Origin: Pelomonas sp. KK5
GTDB taxonomy: Bacteria; Pseudomonadota; Gammaproteobacteria; Burkholderiales; Burkholderiaceae_C
Reading direction: 5' to 3'
Assembly (NCBI RefSeq): GCF_001984095.1
Contig: NZ_LYVQ01000003.1
Span: forward strand, 1-57,866
Length of the DNA stretch: 57,866 nucleotides
The notes under the pieces: model-generated
Databases searched by the model: none
Told to the model about the DNA's origin: nothing
The model's input: only the letters and a program-made list of their open reading frames with translations
Part shown: piece by piece, positions 11,310 through 19,149 of the stretch
How the letters are laid out: each line of letters opens with the position of its first letter
How positions within the stretch are numbered: position 1 is the stretch's first letter
Program-made: the position numbers and the translations under genes

Positions 11310-11672
11310 ATGAGTTTTATGGATTTGCGCCTGGTCACCAAGGCTGACGCCGCCGCTGTGTTCGGCGTTTGTGCCAGGACCATTGACAACTACATCAAAG
11401 AGGGACGCTTGCCGGCCCCCGTTCAGTTCGCGAGCCGCGACTACTGGCATCCCGACGATTTCCGCGCCTTCCTGGACCGCACGTTCAAGCGCCAGCAGCC
11501 GGTCGAGCAGAACCAGCTCGACGAAGGGACAGACGTCGAGCCGGACGCCTCTACACCCCGAGCGACGCGACGCCCAGCCAAGCAGCCGTACGGCGCGCAC
11601 GACAGCAACCCTGCGGTCCGTCAACGTGCGCGGCAGCGGGAGCGCGTGCAGGCCCTGAACAATGGCACTTGA
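11310..11672 (+). CDS. AlpA/excisionase-like DNA-binding protein
   Basis: A 120-residue protein whose first 65 residues form a MerR/AlpA-type winged helix: VTKADAAAVFGVCARTIDNYIKEG, then RLPAPVQFASRDYWHPDDFRAFLDR, which resembles the strand and helix of excisionases. The remaining half is polar and probably disordered. Small proteins of this type next to an integrase usually act as recombination directionality factors or activators of int. The role here is inferred from position and fold. Confidence 0.72.
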   Translation: MSFMDLRLVTKADAAAVFGVCARTIDNYIKEGRLPAPVQFASRDYWHPDDFRAFLDRTFKRQQPVEQNQLDEGTDVEPDASTPRATRRPAKQPYGAHDSNPAVRQRARQRERVQALNNGT

Positions 11673-11752
11673 CCCAGTAGAGCCATGTGTCTCGTCGGCG
11701 CTCGACGGTTGCTACACGGTTTGCGGGCCTCTTCACGGCCCGAGGAATCGAC

Positions 11753-12403
11753 ATGTTGAACACCAACCGCGACCCTCTCGAGGGGGTCATCCTGCGCAAC
11801 TCTGGTACGCACGTGAGCATTGGATGGCTGCTGCCACCCAAGACGTTTGAACTGGAGTGTGCCGAGACGCATCAGCAGAAGCCGTTCGACGGCTGGGCTC
11901 TCGCTGCAAAGCTGCCAGAGCCCGTCGTGAGCATCTTCGAAAGCCCGCTAGTCCCGAACTCGGGCAGCGTGTGCCTTGTGGCGTCCAGCCTCGGCGTCCA
12001 CTACCCCGTCGTTGCAATTCAAAGTGGCTCTACACAGCTGCGCATCCTGCTCTGCCTGGGCAACGACCAGACGAGACGATGGTTCGAGGACGTCACGACC
12101 AAGGGCGTCGCGACGGTGGCCCTTGAGGTCGCCGGACGCGAGCAGTTTGCCGTGACGGACTTGCCTTGCACGCTCAGCGCGGCTGCGCGATTAGAAGCCC
12201 TCAGGAGCGTGACACATGGCTTGAGCAAGCAGGACTTGGTCGACGACGCCTCGCGCGTAGCAACCGCCATGGCAGACCGCGACTACTTGCCCAGCCTGGT
12301 CGACGGCTTTGAGACCGAGCAGGTCCGCTTGGTGCTGGCGCTGGACACGCTGACGGAGGCCCCATCGACGGCCATGCCGAATGGCGGTCGAGTCCTGAAC
12401 TAA
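11753..12403 (+). CDS. Hypothetical protein, 216 aa
   Basis: I do not recognise the family. The ATG at 11753 is preferred to an in-frame ATG at 11687 because GAGGA sits 7 bases before it. The protein is soluble, with mixed alpha/beta character (VSIGWLLPP, LRILLCLGNDQTRRWFEDV, ATVALEVAGREQFAV) and a helical C-terminal third. There is no signal peptide or membrane segment. It is the last plus-strand gene of the integrase cluster, ending at two hairpins in the convergent gap with the ssDNA-binding gene. Confidence 0.6.
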   Translation: MLNTNRDPLEGVILRNSGTHVSIGWLLPPKTFELECAETHQQKPFDGWALAAKLPEPVVSIFESPLVPNSGSVCLVASSLGVHYPVVAIQSGSTQLRILLCLGNDQTRRWFEDVTTKGVATVALEVAGREQFAVTDLPCTLSAAARLEALRSVTHGLSKQDLVDDASRVATAMADRDYLPSLVDGFETEQVRLVLALDTLTEAPSTAMPNGGRVLN

Positions 12404-12444
12404 ACGCGGTGACGGCCACGCCTGCGCTGCAGCATCTGTGATTT

Positions 12445-12467
12445 GAGGGGCGCCCATGGCGCCCCTC
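12445..12467 (+). terminator. Perfect hairpin downstream of the 216-aa gene
   Basis: GAGGGGCGCC and its exact complement flank the loop CAT. The following TCCCTCTTGTT is only a weak T-rich tail, so termination is likely but not certain. Confidence 0.55.
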
Positions 12468-12475
12468 TCCCTCTT

Positions 12476-12489
12476 GTTACCTCGTTACC
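12476..12489. promoter_or_regulatory. GTTACCTCGTTACC element, copy 1
   Basis: A direct repeat of GTTACC separated by TC. The same 13 bases recur at 18801 before the BREX operon and at 41174 before brxL. This copy lies between two convergent genes, so if it is an operator its target is not obvious. Confidence 0.45.
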
Positions 12490-12506
12490 CGGCGGAGCAA
12501 TAGAAG

Positions 12507-12530
12507 AGCGGGCCACGCAGGTGGCCCGCT
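12507..12530 (-). terminator. Hairpin terminator of the ssDNA-binding gene
   Basis: A 10-bp perfect stem (AGCGGGCCAC with GTGGCCCGCT, loop GCAG), 16 bases past the minus-strand stop at 12546. On that strand it is followed by CTTCTATTG. Confidence 0.6.
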
Positions 12531-12545
12531 GAATGAGTGCTTGGT

Positions 12546-12863
12546 TTAGGCTGCGACCGGCTCGACAGCCTCCTTGGTCGGCTTGGCAATCTTCGACGCT
12601 TCGAATGCGAGGATGAGCAGCGTTCCTGTCGGCTTGCCCTCCCGTGACAGGTAGTAGTCGGCTTTCAGCTTGCCGGTGACCTTCACGAAGTCGCCGCGGC
12701 TGAGCTGGACCTCGCGCCCGTTCATGACACGGACGGTGTACCAAGTCGGCTCCGTGTCGACGCCCCGCTGGCTCTCGGCCAAGCGGAACTCGACGTACTC
12801 CTTTCCGGTGGTCTTGGTCTTCTTGCGCTCGGGCTGGGTGGCGACGTTGCCGAAAACTTGCAT
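12546..12863 (-). CDS. Small OB-fold single-stranded DNA-binding-like protein
   Basis: A 105-residue protein starting MQVFGNVATQPERKKT, with the SSB-like strand pattern EYVEFRLAESQRG, TWYTVRVMNGRE, LSRGDFVKVTGKLKADYY and GTLLILAFEASKI. The DFVKVTGKL segment is typical of SSB/PriB OB folds. The acidic C-terminal peptide of housekeeping SSB is missing, as in several plasmid SSB-like proteins. The ATG at 12863 has AGGA 9 bases before it. It follows the replication-relaxation-like gene on the same strand by 59 bases, suggesting a role in element DNA processing. Confidence 0.72.
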   Translation of the reverse strand: MQVFGNVATQPERKKTKTTGKEYVEFRLAESQRGVDTEPTWYTVRVMNGREVQLSRGDFVKVTGKLKADYYLSREGKPTGTLLILAFEASKIAKPTKEAVEPVAA

Positions 12864-12922
12864 GCGTTGATTCCTGGTGGCGACGGAACGTTCCGTCAGC
12901 ACCGTATAGCTACCTGCGTTTG

Positions 12923-14119
12923 CTACTGACCGTCCTCGGTCAGCGCTGCAAGCGGCGAGGCCAGCTGCACCCAGGCCGCCATGCCCGTAGGGCGACGATA
13001 AGGCAGGTAGTTCTCGCCGAACCATCCTGCGACAGACGACCGCCCGCGTCCGTCCAGTCGTACCTTAGGGAGCCAGACCGGCAGTGCCTGCACGACGACG
13101 TGGCCGGCCAGCTCATCCACAAGGCTGGAGCGTCGACCATCGTGTCTGCGGTCGACGGTTGCCCAGACCTCGTACTCGCCGGCACCCACGTTGCGAACCT
13201 GTCGACGTCCGCGCACGAGGGCCGCAGCAGCGGTCTGCTCGGCCAGTCCATCCAGCGTCGCGGACACTCTGCGATGGATGCGGTCAGTCCGCGTGAACAC
13301 GACAACTCGCCTCAGCGCCTGTTTGTCGAAGAGCGGGACGCCCATCGACAGAGTCAGAGCCCGCAGGTCCGCCGCCCGCTCCGAGCCACGGGCGCTGCGG
13401 TCGACCTCCACCCACGTCAAGCCGTCCGGCTCAGCGATGAGAGCATCGGGCCGCAACGCTTTGACCGAAGAACCTGTCTTCGTCGTCACTGACACGTTGA
13501 GCAGCCCAGACGGCGGCGGGTGGCCTGGTACGCGCGCAGCCACGAGCCGTTGCAGCAGCTCACCTTCCGTCCACGACTCCATCCCCCTGGCCTCGGCGGC
13601 AAGCACGAGGAACTGGCTCCACAGACGATGCTCGGGATTCGTCATGTCGCTGACGCGCCGCACCGACGCCGCGGCCTCGATATCGAGCTCGAGCAGCCAA
13701 TCCGCTCCACGCTGCGTGAGGCCATAGACGGTCTGAAACCTGTTCGTCCGGTAGCGCCGCAGCAGACCTGCCTTGACCAATCCGCGCATCGCTCGCTGGG
13801 CTGCACTGAGCGCCGCCTTGTAGTCGCGCTCAGGGAAGCAGCAAGCGGCAACGTCGATGGTTCGAACGACCCTGAAGCGATTGGCAACTGCGAGTGCCGA
13901 CCGCCAAATCGTCCGACGCAGCTGAGTCGTCGAGACGGCCGCCGTCAGGCCCCGACTGATGACCTCTCGCTCGCCATCCCCGACATCACCACGGTGGCAG
14001 TGCTCGTCCGTCTCAGTGACAACTGGACTGTCTCCTCCGAGCTGCTCGCTCAATGCCACCGCGGCACTCGGGTCGTGCCCCGAAGACACGCCGACCTCCC
14101 CCTCTAGTATTCTGACCAT
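12923..14119 (-). CDS. Replication-relaxation-like winged-helix protein
   Basis: A 398-residue protein. Residues about 60-165 look like a winged helix (RAMRGLVKAGLLRRYRTN, VYGLTQRGADWLLEL), and about 225-260 carry RPDALIAEP and TWVEVDRSARGSERA. That combination is typical of the replication-relaxation proteins found on mobilisable plasmids and integrative elements. The ATG at 14119 has GGAGG 5 bases upstream. The role in plasmid DNA relaxation or mobilisation is inferred from the family. The gene faces away from a 725-base gene-free stretch with a long inverted repeat, a possible cognate site. Confidence 0.6.
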   Translation of the reverse strand: MVRILEGEVGVSSGHDPSAAVALSEQLGGDSPVVTETDEHCHRGDVGDGEREVISRGLTAAVSTTQLRRTIWRSALAVANRFRVVRTIDVAACCFPERDYKAALSAAQRAMRGLVKAGLLRRYRTNRFQTVYGLTQRGADWLLELDIEAAASVRRVSDMTNPEHRLWSQFLVLAAEARGMESWTEGELLQRLVAARVPGHPPPSGLLNVSVTTKTGSSVKALRPDALIAEPDGLTWVEVDRSARGSERAADLRALTLSMGVPLFDKQALRRVVVFTRTDRIHRRVSATLDGLAEQTAAAALVRGRRQVRNVGAGEYEVWATVDRRHDGRRSSLVDELAGHVVVQALPVWLPKVRLDGRGRSSVAGWFGENYLPYRRPTGMAAWVQLASPLAALTEDGQ

Positions 14120-14402
14120 CCATCCCTCCGCGCTGAGCGCCGCTGTTCATCCGGTCGCCAACGTGCGGGCGGCCCATCCGCAAGCGTGTAGCAACCGCTG
14201 GCGCGCAACCCTGCTTCGATACCCAGCACACCTCGCGCTCACGACCTCCCAGAGCGTCATCCGAAGTCCAGTCGCACGGCTGCTCGATGGCACTGGCACA
14301 GAGTGACTCCCATTGAGCAGCCTCGTCCGGCTGGGGCCGGCCGTCGCCAGCGTTTCCGTCGCGACGTCTCTCCAGGCCACTGTTCCTGCGCCCGGCTTTG
14401 CC

Positions 14403-14623
14403 GGTGCGAACCGCCGCCGTCCCCAGACGTCCAATCGAAGGTGAACGTGCCTGTGGACGGCGAGCCCAGCTGCTCCTCCAGCGCGCCGCCAACGGTGGCC
14501 TACCCCGAGCCTCGTCTCAACCGCCCGTCGCCGAGTCCCGGGGGCCCGACCACCACGCGCGTCGCGATGCGACGCGCCCTCCCCTCGACGACGGCACGCG
14601 CGGGGACGGCGGCGGTTCGCACC
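14403..14623. repeat. Long inverted repeat, 22-bp arms
   Basis: The left arm begins GGTGCGAACCGCC (14403) and its exact reverse complement ends at 14623 (GGCGGTTCGCACC). All 22 bases match. The GC-rich context raises the chance of fortuitous matches, but a perfect 22-mer is still unexpected. Confidence 0.75.
14557..14577. repeat. Perfect 9-bp hairpin inside the inverted repeat
   Basis: GCGCGTCGC and GCGACGCGC flank the loop GAT. No T-run follows on either strand, so it is not a usual terminator. Confidence 0.6.
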
Positions 14624-14844
14624 GCCGGCATCCGGGCGGTCGCGACCACACCTACCCTCGCAATCGCACGACCTGGGGCATCGTGCCCACCACACACGCG
14701 GCTGGACTCCTTCGATGCGCTCGGCTGGACGCCGAGCGTTCCGCCCGCTGGGCGCTTCGAGGTCCGAACGTTTGGCGTCATCGGGCCGGTCGCTATGAGG
14801 AACTGTCGGACCGATGGCGAGGGCTCTCGGCGGCAAACGCCCCC

Positions 14845-15693
14845 TCAGGCTGCCGCATCCGGCAGCTGGAGCGTCCGTAGTTCGCGCATCACGCGCAGCC
14901 GCGATGCGGCATGCTTGCCATGGCCGTACTCGACGGTCCTGCCGGCGACCTCGACTTCGCAGAGCACGAGCTCCACGCCCTCGGTCCAGGCGGCAGCAAA
15001 TGTGGTGTTCCCCGCCAGACCGGCAAGCGCATCCTGTTCCGACCAGTAGAAGTAGAAGCCGCCGCCATGGTCGGCCTCGGCTCGCTCTGAGCGCCAAACG
15101 CCCGTACGGTACGCGGACTCGTCGAAAACGCTACACAGCGCTCCATCGGCGCCCCGGGCAAGGACCTTGTACGCACGCTCGGCAACGACGTGAGGGGTCT
15201 TGCAGGCGACGACGTTTGCGCCGGTGTAGTGGCGAACGAGGTCACCGAGGGCCTCCGTGTTCTTGGCGCGCTTGACACAGGTCGCGGTGTCGAGCTCTTC
15301 CGCGGACAAGCTGCGCCGCACGCGCGTCAGCAGAACATAGCGCTTCGTGATACGGCTGCGCGGCTTCCGCAAGCTCTTCCAGTAACCGCGTTCCTGGACG
15401 ATGACTGCACGAACGCAACCTCGCTCGAGCAGCACGTCATAGACGTCGTGATTGAGGCATTCCAGCTCACGCTGGCTCCGGCGCATGTAGACCGCATTCA
15501 GTTGCCCGTTCAGAACAGCCTTCTGGAGCAACTCATCGAGCTGCTCTCGTTGGGCCTTGTTCAAGGTGGCGTGAGGCCAGATTGCGCCGTACTCGTTGCG
15601 TTGCAGTGGGGGCAGCTTTTGGCGCCGGGTAGAACTCAGGGCTTGGACAGCAGACGGTGCATGCATTGGAGGGTCTCGAAGAAGTTGACCCAC
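14845..15693 (-). CDS. Hypothetical protein, about 282 aa
   Basis: Family not recognised. The protein has normal composition: a helical basic N-terminal half (LNKAQREQLDELLQKAVLNGQLNAV is a clear amphipathic stretch) and a beta-rich C-terminal half with DHGGGFYFYWSEQDALAG, VELVLCEVEVAGRTV and EYGHGKHAASRLRV. The start is uncertain: GTG 15693 gives 282 residues, ATG 15666 gives 273, and neither has a strong ribosome-binding site. It is divergent from the 209-aa gene, and the 725-base structured region lies downstream of it. Confidence 0.6.
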   Translation of the reverse strand: MGQLLRDPPMHAPSAVQALSSTRRQKLPPLQRNEYGAIWPHATLNKAQREQLDELLQKAVLNGQLNAVYMRRSQRELECLNHDVYDVLLERGCVRAVIVQERGYWKSLRKPRSRITKRYVLLTRVRRSLSAEELDTATCVKRAKNTEALGDLVRHYTGANVVACKTPHVVAERAYKVLARGADGALCSVFDESAYRTGVWRSERAEADHGGGFYFYWSEQDALAGLAGNTTFAAAWTEGVELVLCEVEVAGRTVEYGHGKHAASRLRVMRELRTLQLPDAAA

Positions 15694-15801
15694 CGCATAG
15701 ATGAAACTTTTATCTCAGCGGCATTTGCAATTGCGACAGCGGCCCGCCCCCCTTGCCCGCGGTGACTACACATCAGGTATCCACTACTGCAACGCGTCGT
15801 C

Positions 15802-16431
15802 ATGCACATCAAACGCCGAGGCCGCACGGCATTCCTCTACCGCTCTCGCTGGGTCGCCAAGGGCACCGCCGGCAACAGCCACGGCTACGCGGTGCAAACC
15901 TACGTCGGCGGCATGCCAGAGAACGCCGGCGGCATTCCAACAGCGCTCGCGGAGAAGCTCACGGACGCGGAACAGGAATTCGTCGAAGTCCGTATCTGCG
16001 GGCCGGCACGCGAAGCAGCCAGTCGCGCTCGACAGGAGGCGGACCGCCGAGACGCCGACCCGCTTTGGCGCTTGGTCGAAGCAAGGCGGTTGGTGGACGA
16101 AGCGGTCGAGCGCAGCCAACGCCAACGCGTGCCCAGAGACAGCTGGCAGCACATCGCCGACTCACTGAGCCGTCTAAACGTCTTCGGAGCAACCGCCCCT
16201 CGGCCGCAAGCGGAGCCGGCTGACCCGCTATCCGTTGCGCTGACAGCGATGCGTGCGGCGGCAACCGCCGTTCGAGACGGCGCCATCGGCTCCGCGCCGA
16301 CCACCGGCGCCCGCACCACACGCGCCTATGCGCTGTGGGCGCAAATCGCTGCAGAGGTCGATGGGACCGCCAACGACAGCTTGCTCTCGGCGCTGCAGTC
16401 CAGGGGGTTCGTCAAACGCCGAAAAGGCTGA
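15802..16431 (+). CDS. Hypothetical protein, 209 aa
   Basis: The N-terminus (MHIKRRGRTAFLYRSRWVAKG, then HGYAVQTYVGGMP) resembles short beta-rich proteins found beside plasmid partition or replication genes, but I cannot name a family. The rest is mostly alpha-helical and alanine/arginine-rich. No signal peptide or membrane segment is visible. The next gene starts 59 bases downstream on the same strand, so the two may be cotranscribed. Confidence 0.6.
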   Translation: MHIKRRGRTAFLYRSRWVAKGTAGNSHGYAVQTYVGGMPENAGGIPTALAEKLTDAEQEFVEVRICGPAREAASRARQEADRRDADPLWRLVEARRLVDEAVERSQRQRVPRDSWQHIADSLSRLNVFGATAPRPQAEPADPLSVALTAMRAAATAVRDGAIGSAPTTGARTTRAYALWAQIAAEVDGTANDSLLSALQSRGFVKRRKG

Positions 16432-16489
16432 CCTAGAGAGTGTCTATACAGGACGCACGCAGCCCGCGTGCGCACCAGGAATCTCTCAC

Positions 16490-17083
16490 ATGTCAGAAAA
16501 CTTCATGCTTCCCGTCGGCTGTTCGTCGCGCGTTGTTTGCCAGGCAGTCGACCAAGAATCTCGCGAGGAGCGAACTACGCGGCTGTACGCGTCCGAGGGC
16601 GGCCCGCTTCTTGGATGGCTGTTCGAAGAGTGCGCCCGACGCGGCCAGACACGACGTGACATGTCCAGCGAATTGGGTGTGACGTACTCCTACATCCACC
16701 AGTTGCGCACGGGGGTCCGGCAGACCCGACATCTGTCCTCCGAAGTCGCGTGCGCATGCGCTAGATACCTCGGCGTTCCGCCCATCGTCGTCAAGCTCCT
16801 GGCTGGCGTAGTCCCGATGGCTGACTTCGCGTGGCCCGAGCAGACGGAGCCGGAGACTATCGACCGTGCGCTAGACGCGATGAAGCAAGACGCGGTGGCC
16901 CGAACGCTTCTGCCTGCGAACGTCAAGGCGCTTCCCATTGAAGCGAAGCGGTCCCTCGTACTCATGTACGCAGAGAACTCACGTCAAGACATCCTGGGCG
17001 TCAAGGAATTGCCCGACGTAGTGCAGTGGCTGCAGCGCGCAGCCACCATCCACAACCACAACATGGCTCTCGCAACAAGCTAG
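16490..17083 (+). CDS. Helix-turn-helix (XRE-like) regulator
   Basis: A 197-residue protein. Residues about 35-90 read as an XRE-type domain: ECARRGQTRRDMSSELGVTYSYIHQLRTG, then ACACARYLGVPPIVVKLLAG. The remaining helical part (IDRALDAMKQDAVARTLLP, PIEAKRSLVLMYAENSRQDIL) may bind an effector or partner. The ATG at 16490 is supported by AGGA about 9 bases upstream; an in-frame upstream extension overlaps the preceding gene and is rejected. It precedes the TrfA-like gene and a terminator separates them. It could control replication or the whole plasmid-like module. Confidence 0.65.
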   Translation: MSENFMLPVGCSSRVVCQAVDQESREERTTRLYASEGGPLLGWLFEECARRGQTRRDMSSELGVTYSYIHQLRTGVRQTRHLSSEVACACARYLGVPPIVVKLLAGVVPMADFAWPEQTEPETIDRALDAMKQDAVARTLLPANVKALPIEAKRSLVLMYAENSRQDILGVKELPDVVQWLQRAATIHNHNMALATS

Positions 17084-17108
17084 TCACCAGGGCCAATTCA
17101 TTTGTCCA

Positions 17109-17137
17109 AGGCGGGCCTCGGCCCGCCTGTTCTTTTG
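17109..17137 (+). terminator. Rho-independent terminator after the HTH gene
   Basis: An 8-bp stem AGGCGGGC/GCCCGCCT with a CTCG loop is followed by GTTCTTTTG, 25 bases past the stop codon. Confidence 0.8.
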
Positions 17138-17148
17138 GGGATAAACGC

Positions 17149-17177
17149 TTTGACTTCACAGGTCATCAATCGTCAAA
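17149..17177. promoter_or_regulatory. TTTGAC/GTCAAA inverted repeat before the TrfA-like gene
   Basis: TTTGAC (17149-17154) and GTCAAA (17172-17177) are complementary and 17 bases apart, in the 144-base gap upstream of the initiator gene. TTGACT also resembles a -35 box. Operator or promoter role is tentative. Confidence 0.3.
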
Positions 17178-17227
17178 CGGTCGCCTGTGCTATCGGCCCG
17201 GGTCGATTTCACAACTGACTGAGAAAC

Positions 17228-18541
17228 ATGACCCCACACATCGACGATGCATCGGCAATCGACCGCCGGTACGCCAACAACCTCCGCTACTCGCCTATCG
17301 ACGAATGGACAGAAAGGAACATCATTCAAGCATCGGCTGCTGAGCGGGAATTTCTGCTCGAGATTCAGCCCTGTTTTGCGTATCGACTCAGCTTCGCTGC
17401 GGTGCCGAAGCTCAAAAAGCGTGGCCCGGAACACTTGGCCCCTGTCCAGCGAGCAGTTGACCGATTGCTTGCCGCAGACGCACCTGCCGACGAATACCCG
17501 CCACTGGATGGGCCAGCCCTGCAATGGAAGGGGTCGAACGACCGATTGACGCGTCGGGTTTGGTTGCAAAGGCTGTCTGACGCACTTGCACATGAGACTG
17601 GCTGCTTCGTAGCCAAGCCAACAGTCACCGGTTCAGAGGCACCAACGCCTGGAAAGCGCGCCAAAGCAGTACCTGTTGCAGCGGTGACAGCGTGGTATTT
17701 GCCTGAGCTTCGGGCCGGCCAGTTCCAGTTGCCGCACCTCGTGACGTGCGGGAGCTTGGTCCACATCGGGGTTCGCAATAGCCGACGCCGGCAGTTTGGG
17801 CCGGACGCCCCACTGCACGTTGTTGAGTTCTCCGGGCAGAGCTACGAGGACACCGTTGTCACGTACCTCGGGGAGGAAATGCGTACTGGCGATATCGAGG
17901 TGTGGGGACAGCTCCTGAAGCTGGCTACGCCACTTCCTCTCGGCGCTCGCGTCACCGTGTCTGCCAGGGAGCTGCTCATCGCCCTCGGGCGAGGCACTGG
18001 CGGCCCCGCCTACAAGACTTTGCGAGCCGAAATTGCGCGGCTCCAAGGTGCCCGCTTGGTGGTCCGCAGTAGCTTCGCGCCCATGCGAGACCAGTTTCGC
18101 GCGATGTTCCCGGATGACCCGGTCTCCAATTCTGCGAGCCGGGGGCCTGTGGAGGTTGCCTTTCAGTTGCTCGGCCCGTCTTCTACCGATGGCAACGTTT
18201 GGTCGGTGTCGGTACCGCGCGAGGTCCGCGTTGCGTTCGGCGTCAGACTCAGCAGTTGGTTCAGCGAGCACGAGTACGGCATCCTGACGCGCCGCAAGCA
18301 TGGCGACACAGTGAAGCGACTCTTCTTGCTTTATCGGTCCCACGCAAAGCCATGGCCGTTCACCGTACGGGAGTTGCGCAGCTACCTTGGCTCAACGATG
18401 GGTCGGGATTCCGACTTGAAAACCGCCCTGGACCTGGCCCACCATCAACTGCTGAATGCGGGGCTCATCAAGGCGTGGCGCTACGGGCTGTCAGACCGCA
18501 GGAGGAACTGTTCGGACCGAACGTACGAGGTCGACTTCTGA
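17228..18541 (+). CDS. TrfA-like plasmid replication initiator
   Basis: A 437-residue protein. The central and C-terminal parts follow the TrfA family pattern: EDTVVTYLGEEMRTGDIEVWGQLLKLA, PLGARVTVSARELLIALGRG, then KTLRAEIARLQGARLVVRSS, a winged helix. A second helix-turn-helix-like segment lies near the end (TVRELRSYLGSTMGRDSDLKTAL). TrfA proteins bind iterons and open broad-host-range plasmid origins. Its presence in a chromosomally integrated element suggests the excised circle can replicate. The N-terminal 130 residues are not recognised. A pair of iteron-like repeats lies just downstream. Confidence 0.75.
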   Translation: MTPHIDDASAIDRRYANNLRYSPIDEWTERNIIQASAAEREFLLEIQPCFAYRLSFAAVPKLKKRGPEHLAPVQRAVDRLLAADAPADEYPPLDGPALQWKGSNDRLTRRVWLQRLSDALAHETGCFVAKPTVTGSEAPTPGKRAKAVPVAAVTAWYLPELRAGQFQLPHLVTCGSLVHIGVRNSRRRQFGPDAPLHVVEFSGQSYEDTVVTYLGEEMRTGDIEVWGQLLKLATPLPLGARVTVSARELLIALGRGTGGPAYKTLRAEIARLQGARLVVRSSFAPMRDQFRAMFPDDPVSNSASRGPVEVAFQLLGPSSTDGNVWSVSVPREVRVAFGVRLSSWFSEHEYGILTRRKHGDTVKRLFLLYRSHAKPWPFTVRELRSYLGSTMGRDSDLKTALDLAHHQLLNAGLIKAWRYGLSDRRRNCSDRTYEVDF

Positions 18542-18569
18542 ATTGCATGGCGGCATCCCGCTCGACGCT

Positions 18570-18617
18570 CGCGTCAGTCGGTCGTTGAGTGGGAGCCGCC
18601 GAGCGCGTCAGGCGGTC
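18570..18617 (+). repeat. Pair of iteron-like direct repeats
   Basis: CGCGTCAGTCGGTC (18570-18583) and CGCGTCAGGCGGTC (18604-18617) differ at one base and are 34 bases apart, about three helical turns. A further CGTCAG occurs at 18619. Two copies are few for a classical iteron array. Confidence 0.5.
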
Positions 18618-18800
18618 ACGTCAGATTCACGCAAGTCCTTAGTGCAGAATGTTTTTTCAGCCTACTAGCTCAGTAGCTTCCTGTAGCTAAATAGTCGCGG
18701 CACTCGCCCTCGCCAGTAAATCCAATCAAGAGCAGACCTACTTGGGGCGGCCATGCCGCCGGGCCTTCCAAGGAAGCTGCGCGGTCCTGGAAGCTTTTCC

Positions 18801-18814
18801 GTTACCTCGTTACC
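18801..18814. promoter_or_regulatory. GTTACCTCGTTACC element, copy 2 (BREX operon)
   Basis: Located 126 bases upstream of the first gene of the BREX operon, identical to copy 1. A candidate operator for the small ribbon-helix-helix-like protein encoded next to it. Confidence 0.5.
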
Positions 18815-18939
18815 TGCGGGAAGGCACATGCCACAACACGTCTCGCGCCGCGTCCATCCATCGCACATCGCTGACGCAGGTCGCCCTCCGGTGGGGTAAG
18901 CTGGCAAACCGCTAGCGTTTTACTCACAGGAGCCACTTC

Positions 18940-19149
18940 ATGGCAGCCGGCAAATCCGAAGTGGTCAGCGTAAGGGTCGAGCCACCCATCAAGACGGCCC
19001 TGCAGGTCGCAGCCGACCGCGAGATGCGAAGCTTGGCCAACATGCTCGAGGTGATGGTGGTCGCGTACTGCCGCAGCAATGGCTACCCGCTGGAAGGAGT
19101 GCCGCAGGAGACCCTGCCAAACGCAGTGGCGAAAGCTCGTGCATCGTGA
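18940..19149 (+). CDS. Ribbon-helix-helix-like small protein, first gene of the BREX operon
   Basis: A 69-residue protein. VVSVRVEPPIKTALQVAADR looks like the DNA-contacting strand and first helix of a CopG/Arc-type ribbon-helix-helix protein, followed by RSLANMLEVMVVAYCRSNG as the second helix. The ATG has AGGAG 8 bases upstream. Its stop overlaps the GTG start of brxA by four bases, so it is translationally coupled to the defence genes. No WYL-type BrxR regulator is present, so this protein may be the local autoregulator; that is inference. Confidence 0.7.
   Translation: MAAGKSEVVSVRVEPPIKTALQVAADREMRSLANMLEVMVVAYCRSNGYPLEGVPQETLPNAVAKARAS

Larger units (their letters stand above)
14120..14844. 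other. Gene-free, structure-rich segment with 22-bp inverted repeat
   Basis: No reading frame here has protein-like composition; all long frames are arginine/glycine-rich on both strands. The stretch contains a 22-base perfect inverted repeat (14403-14424 and 14602-14623, arms 177 bases apart) and, between the arms, a 9-bp perfect hairpin (14557-14577). It lies just upstream of the replication-relaxation-like gene. A transfer or replication origin is possible; a decayed gene cannot be excluded. Confidence 0.5.
18542..18939. other. Intergenic region: iteron-like repeats, A+T-richer tract and BREX upstream region
   Basis: This 398-base gap follows the TrfA-like gene and precedes the BREX operon. 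It holds two near-identical 14-mers (18570, 18604), an A+T-richer tract (about 18620-18720) with three TAGCT pentamers at 18666, 18674 and 18684, a small hairpin GGCGGC/GCCGCC (18746-18760), and the GTTACCTCGTTACC element at 18801. No gene is supported here. It is a plausible origin joined to the promoter region of the defence operon. Confidence 0.5.

Noticed and set aside
14147-15097. Possible minus-strand gene of 316 codons in the gene-free segment, and a 93-codon frame at 14500-14781 with a GPPGLGD stretch
   Set aside because: Composition is dominated by Arg/Gly/Ala, there is no ribosome-binding site, and it overlaps a better-supported gene. The GPPG resemblance to a Walker A lacks the GK(S/T).
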